From Epiperipatus broadwayi (taxonomy: Eukaryota; Onychophora; Udeonychophora; Euonychophora; Peripatidae): a stretch of 64,000 nt of DNA. The stretch covers positions 864,501-928,500 of the forward strand of contig JAQFVV010000229.1 of NCBI GenBank assembly GCA_028023455.1, read 5' to 3'. Under the pieces are notes generated by a model. It was not told the origin of the DNA. It worked only from the letters and a program-made list of their open reading frames with translations, and made no database searches. The position numbers and the translations under genes were made by a program. Numbering within the stretch: position 1 is the stretch's first letter; each line of letters starts with the position of its first letter. Of the stretch, positions 49,331 to 61,300 are shown in pieces.

Positions 49331-51300
49331 GTTATTGAATTTTCTGATAATACTGAACTTAAATATCACAAAAACCAGCTATTGTGATTGGAAGTCTAGT
49401 ATATAGAAATATAATAAGTTCAGAATTACAATGATAACAGTATCTAATAATGACGGATCCAGAAACCAAAACCATAAATCTGGCAATTAAAAACCGTTAA
49501 TGTCATAGGTATTCAACAATCAGACCTATTATGAAGTTAGTGAGCCAAACAATCAAGTAATTAGATTTCAAAGTCAGAATCCCAAATAGCAGTTTGGTCT
49601 CAAAGATAAAATCGGTTATAATAAATGACCAAGTTACTTGAGCTGAATCAAGCAGATTGAATATACAAGACAGAATACACTGTTATTTGAATCATCTGCT
49701 GGATTCCATATTACACTAAATCTTTATCACATGTGGAAAGAAGTGTATTCCCACAAATTTGTTAAAGAAGTGATGGAATCCAGATGTACCAAAAAAGTTA
49801 TCCTAACTTTCCAGAAACAATACAATTTGACTGAAAATGACCACCACCCTTAATATTCATGCTATAACAATAAAATCTCTAATGCTAAACTAATTGTAAT
49901 TAGCCTAATAACTGTCCTTTCATCCAATGTGTCATTTTATAATAAGACTTTTTGTTGGTATAACAAAGACTTGAAAATAACCAAAAAAAAAAAATGAACA
50001 AGTGAACAGTAGACAGGAAATTTTATATGTATAAAAAAAGATAACTGACCAGATTTAATTGTTTTATTTTGATTGTGTTAGGAAATTATGTAATTCATTC
50101 AAACAGTATATATATATATAGTACTTGAAAAATCAGTGGTAAAATAAGAAAATGGGCAGGAATAAGATGGAAGGATTACATTTTCGCCATAATTTAAATA
50201 TATGATTTTAAGAAGTCTAAAAAATGTAAAGTAAATTTTTTCTGGAGAATTATTTAAATAATGACATCGCCCGTCACAAAAGCTGTGTCATCACATTAGA
50301 AGGCACATTAATCTATTCATTGGAATTGGATTAGAATTTTTTTTATTCCTCAAATCACTAAGTACAGCTGAATTGCTTAATAAACACTTTTGAAATTGTA
50401 CTTTTCTAATTTATCTACTGATCAGCGAATTGATTAAATCGTTTCAATATTTGTAAATGTAATAGATTCCTACAGCATTTTAATAAAGATTGCGCATTCC
50501 CCCTCCATAAGCATGCTTTGTTTTTTTTTACTCGCGAGTTTAAATGGCATAACATATAATAGTTTTCAGAAGCACTGTCAAATAATATATTACTACAGTT
50601 CAAGTTTTTGAAAATTTTGTAGTTTACAAAGTGTTTCTAAAAATTAGATGCTACTGGAGTTTCCGCAGCTGCTGCTGAAAATCCAGTTAAACCCAGGAAA
50701 GAAGCCTCATTCACTGGTACAATTAGCAAATATACGCTCCAGCAATAATTGCTAAAGAGTATCTATCTCTACCACTGCGTTAGTTTGGCGGGCTATGGCA
50801 GAAACGTTAAAAATTATTATTAATATGTAGCAAATGGTTTAAATGCAAGCTTTAAAATAAATGAATAGAAATTAATATGCAAATCTAAGGCGCATATAAA
50901 ATTTTAAAAAGTTAATTAAAAGCCATAATTTTAACAAATAGAATTGTAAAATATTTATCAGAGATTAGAGAAAAAATATGATCTTACTAAAAATTTTGAA
51001 ACGCATAGTTTTTATCTTGTGACAAAAGATTGCAAATTTGTTATTAGAGGGCGCTTTTGTTAAAAGACATTATGCATTTACATAAATTTAGTATTAATTT
51101 GTATCAGTACATATATAGAACTCTCTCCCAATATGTTCAGATGAGGAAAAATGAAATTCAGAGTTTTATTTTTAGCTTCACTCTAAGCAAACCAAATTAT
51201 GTATTAAAAAATAAATAAAATAGAGACTTAATCAATTCTAAATGCAATCAAATGAAATTTATTTTTCAAGTTATTGGTTTTTTTTTTTTTTTTGAAATTT
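49331..51300. other. Intergenic stretch, no gene recognised
   Basis: A+T-rich with an (AT)n run at 50107-50120. Around 50640-50800 base composition is slightly more balanced, with nothing identified. Confidence 0.4.
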
Positions 51301-51304
51301 TTAA

Positions 51305-51545
51305 GTTATTTGTTTTTATGCTGGGTTTGGGAAAAGATAACAGCAATTTAGATATAAAGGCCATGGAGTTGACAAAGATTATGTTGTGGAAATGGGATGG
51401 AGCAGAATAGAGAAGAATATGGGAAAACTTAGGGCAGAGAATGCAAAGGGAAGTTAAAGTGGCTAACAGGTTTCTCTGGGCATAGTTGCTGAGAGAGTCC
51501 TGACGCCGTATGATGAGAAGTCATAGTGCATCACATAAAGAAATG
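51305..51545 (+). repeat. 3' end of non-LTR family B, copy 2
   Basis: See copy 1 at 37270. Here the blocks read GCTGGGTTTGGGAAAAGAT, AAAGGCCATGGAGTTGAC, AACAGGTTTCTCTGGGCATA and end ATGAGAAGTCATAGTGCATC. Only 95 bp separate it from the next copy, in the same orientation. Confidence 0.85.
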
Positions 51546-51639
51546 GGGCAGAAGAATAGATGCATTAATAAAGAATTGAGAGATGGAGAGTAAAAAGAGT
51601 TTAAATATATGTAGATGTAAATGGAATATTGGGTGAGAG

Positions 51640-52075
51640 TTAATTTATGAGTTTAAGGCTCGAACGGGATCGTTAGCCATAAGGGAATATACACGTAAAT
51701 GGAAAAATATGAGTGATTTAGTCTGCAAGTTGTGTAAGGAAGGCATAGAAAATATGAGGCAGCTGTTAATTGAATGTAAATGCTTGAAAGCAGGAAGGGT
51801 ACAAATAATGAAGTTATGTAAGACTAAATATAAACCAAGTGATTATACAGAAAGTGGGTTATTGGTTTTTATGATGGGTTTGGTAAAAGATAAGGGGGAT
51901 TTAGATATGAAGGCCATAGAGTTGACAAAGATTATGTTGTGGCAATGGTATGGAACAGGATAAAACTTGGAATGGGGAATAGAAAGGGAAGGTCAAGTGG
52001 CTAACAGGTTTCTCTGGGCATAGTTGCTGAGAAATTCCTGATTGTGTATAAAGAGAATTCACATCACATGAAAGT
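51640..52075 (+). pseudogene. 3' end of non-LTR family B, copy 3, with ORF2 C-terminus
   Basis: An open frame continues from before 51650 to a TAA at 51961-51963. It reads FKARTGSLAIREYTRKW, then VCKLCKEGIENMRQLLIECK (C-x2-C-x7-M/H-x4-C zinc tail, the expected His replaced by Arg-Gln), then a conserved LVFMMGLVKD and LTKIMLWQWYGTG end. Zinc-tail ORF2 C-termini of this type bind template or RNA in LINEs. A 3' UTR with AACAGGTTTCTCTGGGCATA follows. It is the best-preserved copy of this family end in the window. Confidence 0.85.
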
Positions 52076-52584
52076 TAATATATATATAGTACATCTTCCA
52101 CTAAAAATATTTGAAACTAATTTGTATTAATTTTTAAAAATATTAATCTTTGAGATTATCATATACCGCTGTCTGACGGAATTCCTATAATAAACATAAA
52201 TTTTAGTTTTTGTTAATGGAAATAATTGAAGTAGAAAATAAAATTATTTAAAAAAGGAATTGAGACTGTCGTATCGTCTTTTTTTTTTTTTTTAATTACT
52301 TTTGGTATGTTTTTAATGTTGCTAATATAAAAGATAATGTAAAAAGAATATAAAATTTACTTAATAAAGATCTAACAATTATTGACAAACAAATATATAA
52401 TGGAAGAAAACTTAACATAGAGAAGAGTCATTTATGAAATGAATATAATAATCAATTAGTTATTGGGACAGAAGGTAAAACTAAAATCAAAGATATTACA
52501 AATTATTAAGTAATGAACCTTCGAAATTTCTTAAATTATTTATAAACTTTTAATTTCAAAAGTGTTATTATTACTTATCAGCTT
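52076..52584. other. A+T-rich intergenic stretch
   Basis: A T-run lies at 52280-52295. Nothing else recognised. Confidence 0.45.
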
Positions 52585-53230
52585 TCAAAGGCAATGCCTT
52601 GTCGTTGCATTCACATCATTCTATTTTCAGCAATTCGTTCATATCTGGATATGAAAAACGTTCAGTTTCACCGATCACATTTTTAAGATGGGATATTCTT
52701 GGTCTGCCTCTCAATCTTCTTGTCTTCCAAAATATTTATAAAAATCTATTGTATAAAATTTGATTCAAAAACTCAATATTTCTCATTTTTATTGTATTCA
52801 GTAGTTCTCTTTTCATTCCAAGTTATTTTAATATTTGATCATTAGTCTTATATCCACCTCGCTCTAGTTAATCTTTTCCAAAGCCACATTTCCATTACCT
52901 TCAAATCTTTTTCTTTCTTGTCTTCCCAATGACTATGCCTTACAACCGTATATCAATATACTCCAAGTGAAGATTTTAATAAATGTCATTCTATTTTTTT
53001 TTTTATCAGTATTTTTATTTAATAGTATAGAAAGCATGCTTCACTAACATTATTCTCCTTTTAATCTTTACAAGAAGGCCATTGTCATCATAAATCGTAT
53101 TTCCCAGATAATAAAACTGCTTAATTTGTTCTAAAGCTATAGTATTTATCTACATATCAATCAGTTTTTTTTTTTTACTTTTTGTCTGTCTACCACCATT
53201 ACTCTAGTCTTACTAACATTTAACTTTAAT
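52585..53230 (-). pseudogene. Non-LTR reverse transcriptase C-terminal part, - strand (remnant)
   Basis: Read on the - strand from 53230: LNVSKTRVMVVDRQK, IEQ/LEQIKQFYYLGNTI-type followed by DDNG, VKIKRRIMLVKHAF, TFIKIFTWSILIYGCKA, DLKVMEMWLWKRLTRARW, then LRGRPRISHL. This is the order after the RT palm in endonuclease-type LINEs (LNV-KT-x-MV; Q-x-KYLGS-x-I; WS-x-LYG-x-E-x-W; FEMW-W-R-R; GRPR). Several frames and stops. The catalytic YADD part upstream is not recognisable. Confidence 0.8.
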
Positions 53231-54601
53231 TTAAAACATAAATAATTATTGATAGGAGTTAAATAGTTAATATTATACTATATTATATAAAAGAGATCCC
53301 TATCATTTTCTATTATTATCACTTTATTGCAGAAATAATGTCATTCCAGTTTAATATGCTTCTATGATTCATAGTTTTTTCACATCTTCCAATCACCCAC
53401 TTATATCTTCCATGTGATTTTTTGCTAAATCTTTTATAATTTCAAGACTTGAGTTTAAGACTTCTTTTGGTTCATCTTAGTATTTTGTAGTAATATATCC
53501 ATTCCAGTTTCACTGCAGTCTCTTAATTCATTCAATGATAAATCAAAAAAAAAATTGCATGCTATTAAGACTAATTTAAAATTATAATAAATATATATTA
53601 TAAAATTTATGTAAATAAATTAATAAAGAAAATGTTACTTTATTTTGGAAAATGTATGTAATAGATACTCAAAAATGTTGGAAAAATATATAGAAAACAG
53701 CATACACAGAATATGGGTGTATATATATTGTAATGATCCTATATTATTTGGATAAAGAGATCATCAAAGTTAAGCATAAATTATAATAATCCTATGGATA
53801 TGAAAAATTAAAGCTTAATAATAAAAGATAACTTGAGATTTCACACTAAAATCCAAACATCAGAGAAGAATAAAAATATAATTTAATTATAAATTCTACT
53901 AATGGTCAGACCTAGCTATACTAATAAAAATATTATAAACTATGGTCACCTTTACAGACCATTAATCCACTCCTAATTAACTGGAGAGAAATTAGATCCT
54001 CTTTGGATTAAGAATTTAAAACCAGAACACCACTCAATAGTGGGAAATTTATGGAAGGATATTCTACAGCATCAGTATTATTAAACCATATCATGATTAA
54101 TTTGGTGGAGTATGTATTGTACCGTTCGAAATTGTATGTTAACATGATTCATAGCCTGGGTAAAAGTACCTCAAATCCAACTGTATGCAAGATCAAAGAT
54201 AAAGAATACTTATGGATTCTGCCCAGTTTACCCACTCTAAATCTGCCACCTAATTAACAACATTTTTGAGGCAAGCAATTAATCTTTTCCACACTCCGGC
54301 CCACTAGCATCAATGGTGAAGCATGAGCCTCAACTAATTCAAATGTCTAATTCTCATATTAACTCTAATTAGACTTATCCAGTAATTTAAATGTAAAAAT
54401 AGTATGTATGTGACCTTAAATCATCAGATAGCAGCACAATAATTAATTACAAAAGCTAATTTTAGAATGAAATGAATGGAGATTAACCACAGGTAGCTTG
54501 AAGGTAGCTTGAATTCATATATATATTTAATAAAACATTTGTATAACTTATCTAATGACTCTCTGTTTTTTATTTCATAAATTAATTAACATAAATTTCT
54601 A
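53231..54601. other. Intergenic stretch, no gene assigned
   Basis: May include the RT palm of the preceding element in unrecognisable form. The + strand frame 54051-54257 has no family I know. Confidence 0.35.
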
Positions 54602-54704
54602 TTGATAAGCAGAGCAAAACTCTCCGTACAGTATTGCCACCTGTGCTAAACAGAGTAATCAATGGATGCCAATACTGTATGGAGAGTTTTGCTCTGGTTA
54701 TCAA
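54602..54704. repeat. Foldback family A, short copy (103 bp)
   Basis: TTGATAAGCAGAGCAAAACT at the left pairs with AGTTTTGCTCTGGTTATCAA at the right. It keeps only the outer ~35 bp of each arm and a piece of inner arm (AATCAATGGATGCC). It is either a minimal nonautonomous form or an internal deletion. The paired ends extend beyond the GGCAAAAC tip seen in other copies, so the true family end may lie further out. Confidence 0.9.
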
Positions 54705-57140
54705 CAATTAATGTGCTAGTATAGGAAATGTGAGATGTGATGCTTAATAAATTTTCTATTCTGTCATTAATTATGCCTCAAGTAAGGGAGCGGTATATTT
54801 CATATGCCAATTTAACAATTTTAAACAATTAGAGTTTTATAGAAGATGCCCACTCAAGTCTGAGATATACGAAACAAATATCTGCAAACAAATATTTTAA
54901 GATGGTAAAACAAATAAATTAATCAGTCCATAGTCAATCTGCCATGATGTTCTCAGAACAAAAGAAAGTGGACATTACCAGCATAGACTCAATTCACCTG
55001 CCTTGTTCCAATGACACCAAAAAATAAAACAAATGGTCTGTGCCATTAGCAAACCTAAAATATTTCAGATGAAAATATGAGAATCGCCAAGGCTAACTAA
55101 GCTCAGCTTTCCCCAGTTTTTTCCATTTTGTCTTTCATATCCTGATAGGAAAATTCATGGCCAGTGAAATTATCATGTGGTCTAATTCTTATTTAGCGAT
55201 CACAAAGAACAAAAGACAAGTAATCAAACAAATGCCAGCAAGGCAAAATACAAGTACTGGAAAAATACATTTTTAGTATTTAAATGTGACATTGTATTGA
55301 GCTAAGAAAATTATATAAATATTATATGGATTAACCATGATCGGATCAAAAAATGAAATAAGCATTAATTATTATTACGAATATCATTTTATGAGTATCT
55401 CTCCCTTCAACACAAAATCCCACTAATATTTCAATTAACATTTTATTACTCTTTTACATTTTAGCACAAATATATTTTTAAAACCCCTCCCTTTCACTCT
55501 TTAAAAATGGAATAATATAACTAAAAAAAATCTCATGCTTGAATCCAGTGTCTCCCCCACAACTAAACCGTGTACACAGACATATTTCAAAAACAATATA
55601 AAATGTTTTCATCTTGACAAAACAAAGGTGGCTCCAAGTATTAATCATTCAGAGCTAGAGAGTTATTCATTTTATTTACTGACAAATGGTCGGGAAATAG
55701 GAAGCAAAATATTTAATTAGATAAAACTTTTGTCGAGATGGAACAAATTGGCATATGTTCATTTCATATAAGTAAATAATAATATTTTCTAAACCGCATT
55801 AAAAAAAAGTTTAGCATTAAAAGGCATAACTTTAAAACAGACAGAATGAGAATAAAGACATTAGATTTAAAGTGATAGCAAATAAAATTTTCAGAATTTT
55901 AGTTAAATAGTTATATTACATTAAGGGGATTTCATTTTAGAAGACATTAAAAGTAGCAAAAATTATATTATCAAGTCAACTGGAGTTTTTAAGAATAAAT
56001 TAGGCAGTTAGAAATAAACAAATTGGGAACATATTAGCTAATTTATTCTGAGTCTTTGTGGAAGTTTGGATCCCACAATAAAATACGAATTTCTGCACAG
56101 GCATAGCTAGCTATGTATTTTAATATGAGAGTTCAAAGTTTAGCAGTCCACAATTATACATTTTGGTGAATTTTTCCAGCATATGGTATTTGAAGATTAT
56201 TTTTGGAACAGCGGGATGACGAGCAGGCTTCAAAGGCCATCTACTTCGCTACCATGCTTCTAAACATTTTATTGAAAATTTAACTGGCATGGATTCATCA
56301 GACACTCACTGACAAAAACTATGACTGGCTGACATCTATTGTTCTCCTGATACCCTTTTCTGACTATTTCTGAAAAATTCCCTTTTTCATTTGCTCAAGG
56401 CTAAGTGGCTATGTTGAAATTCCGGTGACCACAATTATCGACCTAAAGTATATTTGCATTGTATTCCTGAGATCCACTCTCCTGATAAACCCAATGATTT
56501 TATTATTTCAAATCTATTTTTAATTAATTTTAGATTTGAAGAATTTATGTTTCAAATCTTTCCATTTTAATTACAAAATTTCATTACCATTTTGTTAATG
56601 GATTTTCTTTTGTTTGATGCTACAGAATGTTAGTAGGGTTTATCATGAAAGCAAATCTCCAGAACAAAATACTTAAAAAAAATAGCATATTAAAATTTAT
56701 TTATCGATTTATATAAAAGTTTCCATCTGTAATTATATATATATTTGGGCCCCTCCAATATTTATAATAAAAACATTTTAAATAGAAAATTGATATTTTT
56801 CATCATTTTTTTTGTTGAACTAAAATTTAAATGTATCTAAAATGGCAGACGGAAAGTTTTATAAACATTGTAACATGCGTGTTTGTGGTTTGATCCTAGT
56901 CTTGCAATCTAGAAAGATGTGAAGAGTGGATTTGGCCTCCAGATCCATTGCTTCAGTATGTAGTCTAATTTCACTAGCTATTATAAAATTTAATTTAAAT
57001 GGTCAGAATTTATAAGAAGAGGCATGACTGGATTAATAAATAAAAAAAATATTTATTATACAATAAGACATACATAAAATATTAAGACATTATATTAAGA
57101 TATAAAATATAAATAATAAAAACTTAGATATTATCAACCT
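54705..57140. other. Intergenic stretch, no gene recognised
   Basis: A+T-rich with a balanced patch near 54900-55220. A G+C-richer tRNA-like piece at about 56870-56960 (GTGGTTTGATCCTAG) might be a SINE fragment. Confidence 0.35.
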
Positions 57141-57229
57141 TCATGAGATCACACAAAATTTATTTTTTTTCAAAATCTCCACTTCCAAATCCCCTTTTTG
57201 TTAAGCTTAACATTTTTTTTATTTGTTTG

Positions 57230-58560
57230 TTTTTGAGAGAGAACAGGGATTTGATACAAGAATTAGGAGAAATAAGAAGGGAAATGGAAGAAAAGGATAC
57301 ACAATGCCAGAAAAAGTTTGAAGACTTTAGATGCACCATCTCAAGTCAGACCTTAAGTTTTGTGAGATGACTTAAGACTATGAAGACTTCAAGAGTGAAG
57401 TACGCATAGGCCAAGAGAAATACTGAGAACAAATTAAGAAAGAATTCAAAGGCATACATATGAAAATTAAACAACTTCACTTACAGCACAATGTCAAAAT
57501 AGAGTCACACAACAAGGCCATTGAATCAATGAGCCACAACATAAAGTATCTGGAAGACAAACTAGCTGCAAGTGAGACAGAAACCTCTCAGACAAGACAA
57601 ACCTGCAAAAAATGGATGAAAGTATTAATGAAATATATGACCAAGTTGAAAAACTGAGTGGAACAGTCAATCAGAGGTTCGAGGCTCTTCAATTTGAGCT
57701 ATACCGGAGAATAAGAGCATTTGGGATGTGATCAACTAGGGATTATCAAATGGCTCTGACTGGCAGTGGGAAGGAGAATAAAGTGATAGATAGCCTGTAA
57801 ATCACCCTCAAGACCCCAAATAGAATGAGCAAGCAGCTAGTCTCCCATACTAAGATCCATCAGGGGTAGAAATATCTTTTCAACCTGGAAGGGATTATAC
57901 CTAGCACATGCAACATTGACCAGAATACACAGGTATCCACTCTACACATGAACTCCTGGAAGATGTCCAGTATGCATAACCATGCAACACAAAAATCTGT
58001 GCCATCAACCAATTCATAGGTCTTCAAGGATTCTGCCAATGAGGTTCCAATAGAATGTCTAAGTTGCCCCAACCTATATTTCCATGAACCATAATTTGAG
58101 TGAGGATGAGAAATTAATCATCACCTACAGCTACTTCCAATGAGATACCACTGATGTGATAGGATCATTATTCCAGACCCTTCCACTTTTGAAGACTACC
58201 AAACATTACTGGTAAAGAATTTCTGGAACCACAATAAGCAAGAAGCCCTGCTATACCAATTGTTCTAGAATAGGTACTGACAAACACCAGAAGAAACTTT
58301 GATGAAATTTTTATGCCACCAGGTTACCAAATGAATGACTTTAAGCATGTACCACTGGAGCAAAATGTTAGATAAGGAGAGTCAAAAGAAATCTATGGCT
58401 TGGGATCAAACAGTCTCTCCTCTGCATACCACTTTAACAAAATTGAGATAATAAGGATAGTCAAAAAAATCTATCCCTTAGAATCAAACAACAAAAACAT
58501 TGAGCAAATGGCAGAGTTTCTAACAGCGTCAATTCAAATTTAACCAGCAGGATGCCAGAA
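57230..58560 (+). pseudogene. Gypsy Gag-like region (remnant)
   Basis: A frame gives NRDLIQELGEIRREMEEKD, charged and helical, with more coiled-coil-like sequence in 57460-57657 (SHNIKYLEDKLAASETET). Near 58190-58340 FEDYQTLLVKNFWNHN and TPEETLMKFL fit capsid helices of Gypsy Gag. No zinc knuckle was seen. The ORFs are short, as stops divide them. Confidence 0.55.
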
Positions 58561-58839
58561 TAACAAAGATGTGGTTGTCAGCATCATATACTATAATAAT
58601 AATAACCCATATTATTGAAAAGGAAAGTCATACAATAAACCTCCCATATACATGGACAAACGATAAAGCAAAAACAAAACATCTTAAATCCATATCAGTT
58701 CCTCCCCCCAATAAGCTCAGGGGAAAAAATCTATGCCAAGGTGCAGTAACTACATGCCCAAAATCCTGCAATCACCAAACTGAAAATTATAATTGAGGCC
58801 ATGTTTCTAACCTCAAGAAGCCAAAAATAAAATTAGTCC

Positions 58840-59490
58840 ATGACCATCCATTTCAATTCAAATCCTACCCTATTCCATATCAGTATCAAGAAGAGATATC
58901 CAAGCAGATTAATAAAATGGATTGGGAGATTATTTCTGAATGTTCTTCATCTTACTGCAACCCAGTTGTAACCATGTTCAATGAGATTTTATTTAGATGC
59001 TTGGCAATAAAACAAAAGTACAGTTCCTGATAGGAACATCCCACTGCCCATATATAAATTGTTCATGAGATTTTGAAACAAGGAAGTGTTCTCTACTTTC
59101 AACTTGACTTCCAGCTATTTGCAGATTGAATTCCATTTGGAAGATTGCCAATATACTGCCTTCCAATATGAGTTTTACATATCAATTTAATACAATGCCT
59201 TTTTGAATGATCAATATGGTACTGGTCTACTAAGGTGCTTGGACATCTGCTATGATTGAAGAGTATCTCCAACACTAACCTTATTCTTTAATGAGTGCTA
59301 TGAAAAGGATAATGATCAACTTCAAGAAAAGCATGTTAGTTTGTAATGAGGTAATCTTAGGTCACATTATTGGTTGCAATGGGATAAAACCTCATCCAGA
59401 CAAGATCAATGCCATTCAGAACTTTCCAAAACCCATGAATAAGAAACATCTGGTCATTTTTAGGTCTGCACCACTTCTATAATCATTTCT
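58840..59490 (+). pseudogene. Gypsy reverse transcriptase (remnant)
   Basis: KSYPIPYQYQEEISKQI at the start, then DWEIISECSSSYCNPVV (the S-x-S-P-Y-x-x-P-V box with Pro lost), FNLTSSYLQI (motif A with D replaced by N), TAFQYEF, LRCLDICYD, and an open stretch with FKKSMLVCNEVILGHIIGCN, GIKPHPDKINAIQNFPKP. The catalytic VDD motif is not preserved in a readable frame. The order matches Gypsy RT. Confidence 0.88.
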
Positions 59491-60000
59491 ACCAAAAGTT
59501 CTTTGACCATGTGGAACCATTGCTAAAACTCATTAGGAATGACAAGTAATGAAATTGCAAGGACAAGTAATGGAACTGGACCAAGGAGCAAAATGAAGTA
59601 TTTGCAAATATTAAAACAGGGTTCTTAGAGTAAACAATGTTAGCCTTCCCTGATTTTACTAAACCATTCATTGCTCAGACAGATAGGTTATTTATTAGGA
59701 GTAACTCTATCCAAATCTTGGAGGATGGCCAACCTAGTATCTTCTACTTCATCAGCTACCTCCTAAAGGGTCCAGAAATAAATTACACAATTATAGAGAA
59801 GGAATATCTAGCAATCATATGGGCCTTTTAGAAATTTTGACCAATGCTTTTCTGATCAAAGGTAATGGTCATTACAGACCACAAAAGCCTTGAATTTCTG
59901 AACCACAGCTACCTGATCAGCACTCATTTGATCAGGTGGAGCCTGTTGTTGCAGGAATTGAACTTCACAGTCTAGTATTTCAAAGTATCTGAAACATAGC
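59490..60000 (+). pseudogene. Gypsy RNase H (remnant)
   Basis: An open stretch reads MLAFPDFTKPFIAQTDRLF (L-x-x-PDF-x-x-PF-x-x-x-TDAS pattern), then FYFISYLLKGPEINYTIIEK and EYLAIIWAF (E-x-NY-x-x-x-EKE-x-LAI-x-WA), then VITDHKSLEFLN. This is the Gypsy RNase H in the expected place with the first Asp (TD) and TDHK box preserved. Confidence 0.88.
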
Positions 60001-60359
60001 TGACGTGCTAAGTCAAAATCCTTAGAGGTCAAAACAACATCATCCATTGGTAGGTAATGCATACATTACCAACATCGATGTAAAGATTGATGAAAACAGA
60101 GAATTATTTAGAGGATTTGTGTGAGGCACAGTGAAAAGACCCAGATCTAAATCCAATAATTAAAGCTTTAAAGGGAGAGAAAGTTATGCGTGTGTCAAAA
60201 AATCTTACATTGTATAAGTTAAAAAAACAGGTCTTATTATATAAAGTTAACCATGATGCCAATGAGTAAAGGTTAATAATATCTAAGTTCTTATGAAACC
60301 CACTCATAAAGTATGTACATTGTCTATATGGCATTATGGCATCCACAAAACAGAACATA

Positions 60360-60870
60360 CCCTTAACAATTGGTTCTACTGACCACTAGGACATCTTGAG
60401 ATCATTCCAAGAGTCTAGTTTGCTTAAGAGCCAAGCCAGTAAACTAGAAATATATTAACTCTACTAAGTCACTCATACTGGAAAGAGCAAATGAGATTCT
60501 AGTGATCTATTATGGGATATTGCCCCCATTTAACAAAAAAATATTTGTTAGCCCCTATGATCTCTTTTCTAAATATGTCACTGCTTATCCAATATCCCAA
60601 GCCAATACTAGACATACAATCAAGATATTGGACTCCCTCTAAATTGTACTGATAGAAAAGCTTAAGACTATTTGACTGATCATGGTAACCCTTTCCTATC
60701 TAAAGAATGGAAAAAGTGGGTGGAGAAATCTTGAATAAAACACATGCTAAACTCCATTAAAAATCCACTGTCAATCCCATGTGAATAGGTCATGCAGGAG
60801 TTTGGACATTTGTTTAGGAACTATATTATAGGGAGAGCATAAAGGCTGAGAAAAGCCGACAAAATGTGTA
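60360..60870 (+). pseudogene. Gypsy integrase core (remnant)
   Basis: GILPPFNKKIFVSPYDLFSK then YVTAYPISQANTRHTIKIL match G-P-L-P...V-x-x-D-x-FSKYVTA with the Asp of YDLFSK as the first catalytic residue. Next in a shifted frame come TDHGNPFLSKEW-type (T lost) and a C-terminal helix QEFGHLFRNYIIG. The catalytic Glu region is degraded. Stops interrupt. Confidence 0.82.
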
Positions 60871-60979
60871 GTCAACCCTAGAATTGACTGGATTCATACC
60901 CATCTGACTACACTTTAATCAAATCACACCTGTGATATTTGCAAAATACCAACATATGACTATTCAAACCAAGATAGAT

Positions 60980-61240
60980 GCAGAAAATGATAGACTAAAG
61001 ACATGAGTGACTCACCAAAATGGCAAGTCACAGGAATCAAAATACAAAAAAGTGCCCACACATCTTCAAGGTTAAAGATAAAGTTGTAATAAAATCTTAC
61101 CCTCAAGTAGGCCCCAGGAAAATCTACAATACATGTGAAAAACCATATAGTAGCATCATTAAGCAAACAGGTTCCAATGCATTTTGTATAAACTGAGAAG
61201 GAGAGATTCAAGGCATGTATAATGCCTGCATCTTAAAATC
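60980..61240 (+). pseudogene. Gypsy integrase C-terminal module (remnant)
   Basis: KVVIKSYPQVGPRKIYN and, further on, EGEIQGMYNACILKSF resemble F-K-V-G-D-K-V-L-I-x-x-x-P and G-x-x-x-G-x-YN-x-x-x-LK of the GPY/F domain. The GPY box itself is degraded. Confidence 0.6.
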
Positions 61241-61300
61241 TTTCTTTTACTACTCCAAATAACCAATGATGACTCATCAAATCAATCATGTATATAAAGA

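Larger units (their letters stand above)
57140..61300 (+). mobile_element. Second long Ty3/Gypsy element, decayed gag-pol, + strand
   Basis: Gag-like coiled-coil and capsid traces (57.2-58.5 kb), RT (58.85-59.48), RNase H (59.64-59.95), integrase (60.36-60.86) and a GPY-like C-terminal module (61.0-61.25) follow in Gypsy order on one strand. I cannot find LTRs, protease or primer site; terminal parts may be lost or too decayed. It differs in family from the intron-1 Gypsy, as its integrase ends in a QEFGHLFRNYIIG-type helix typical of one common invertebrate Gypsy lineage. Confidence 0.85.
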
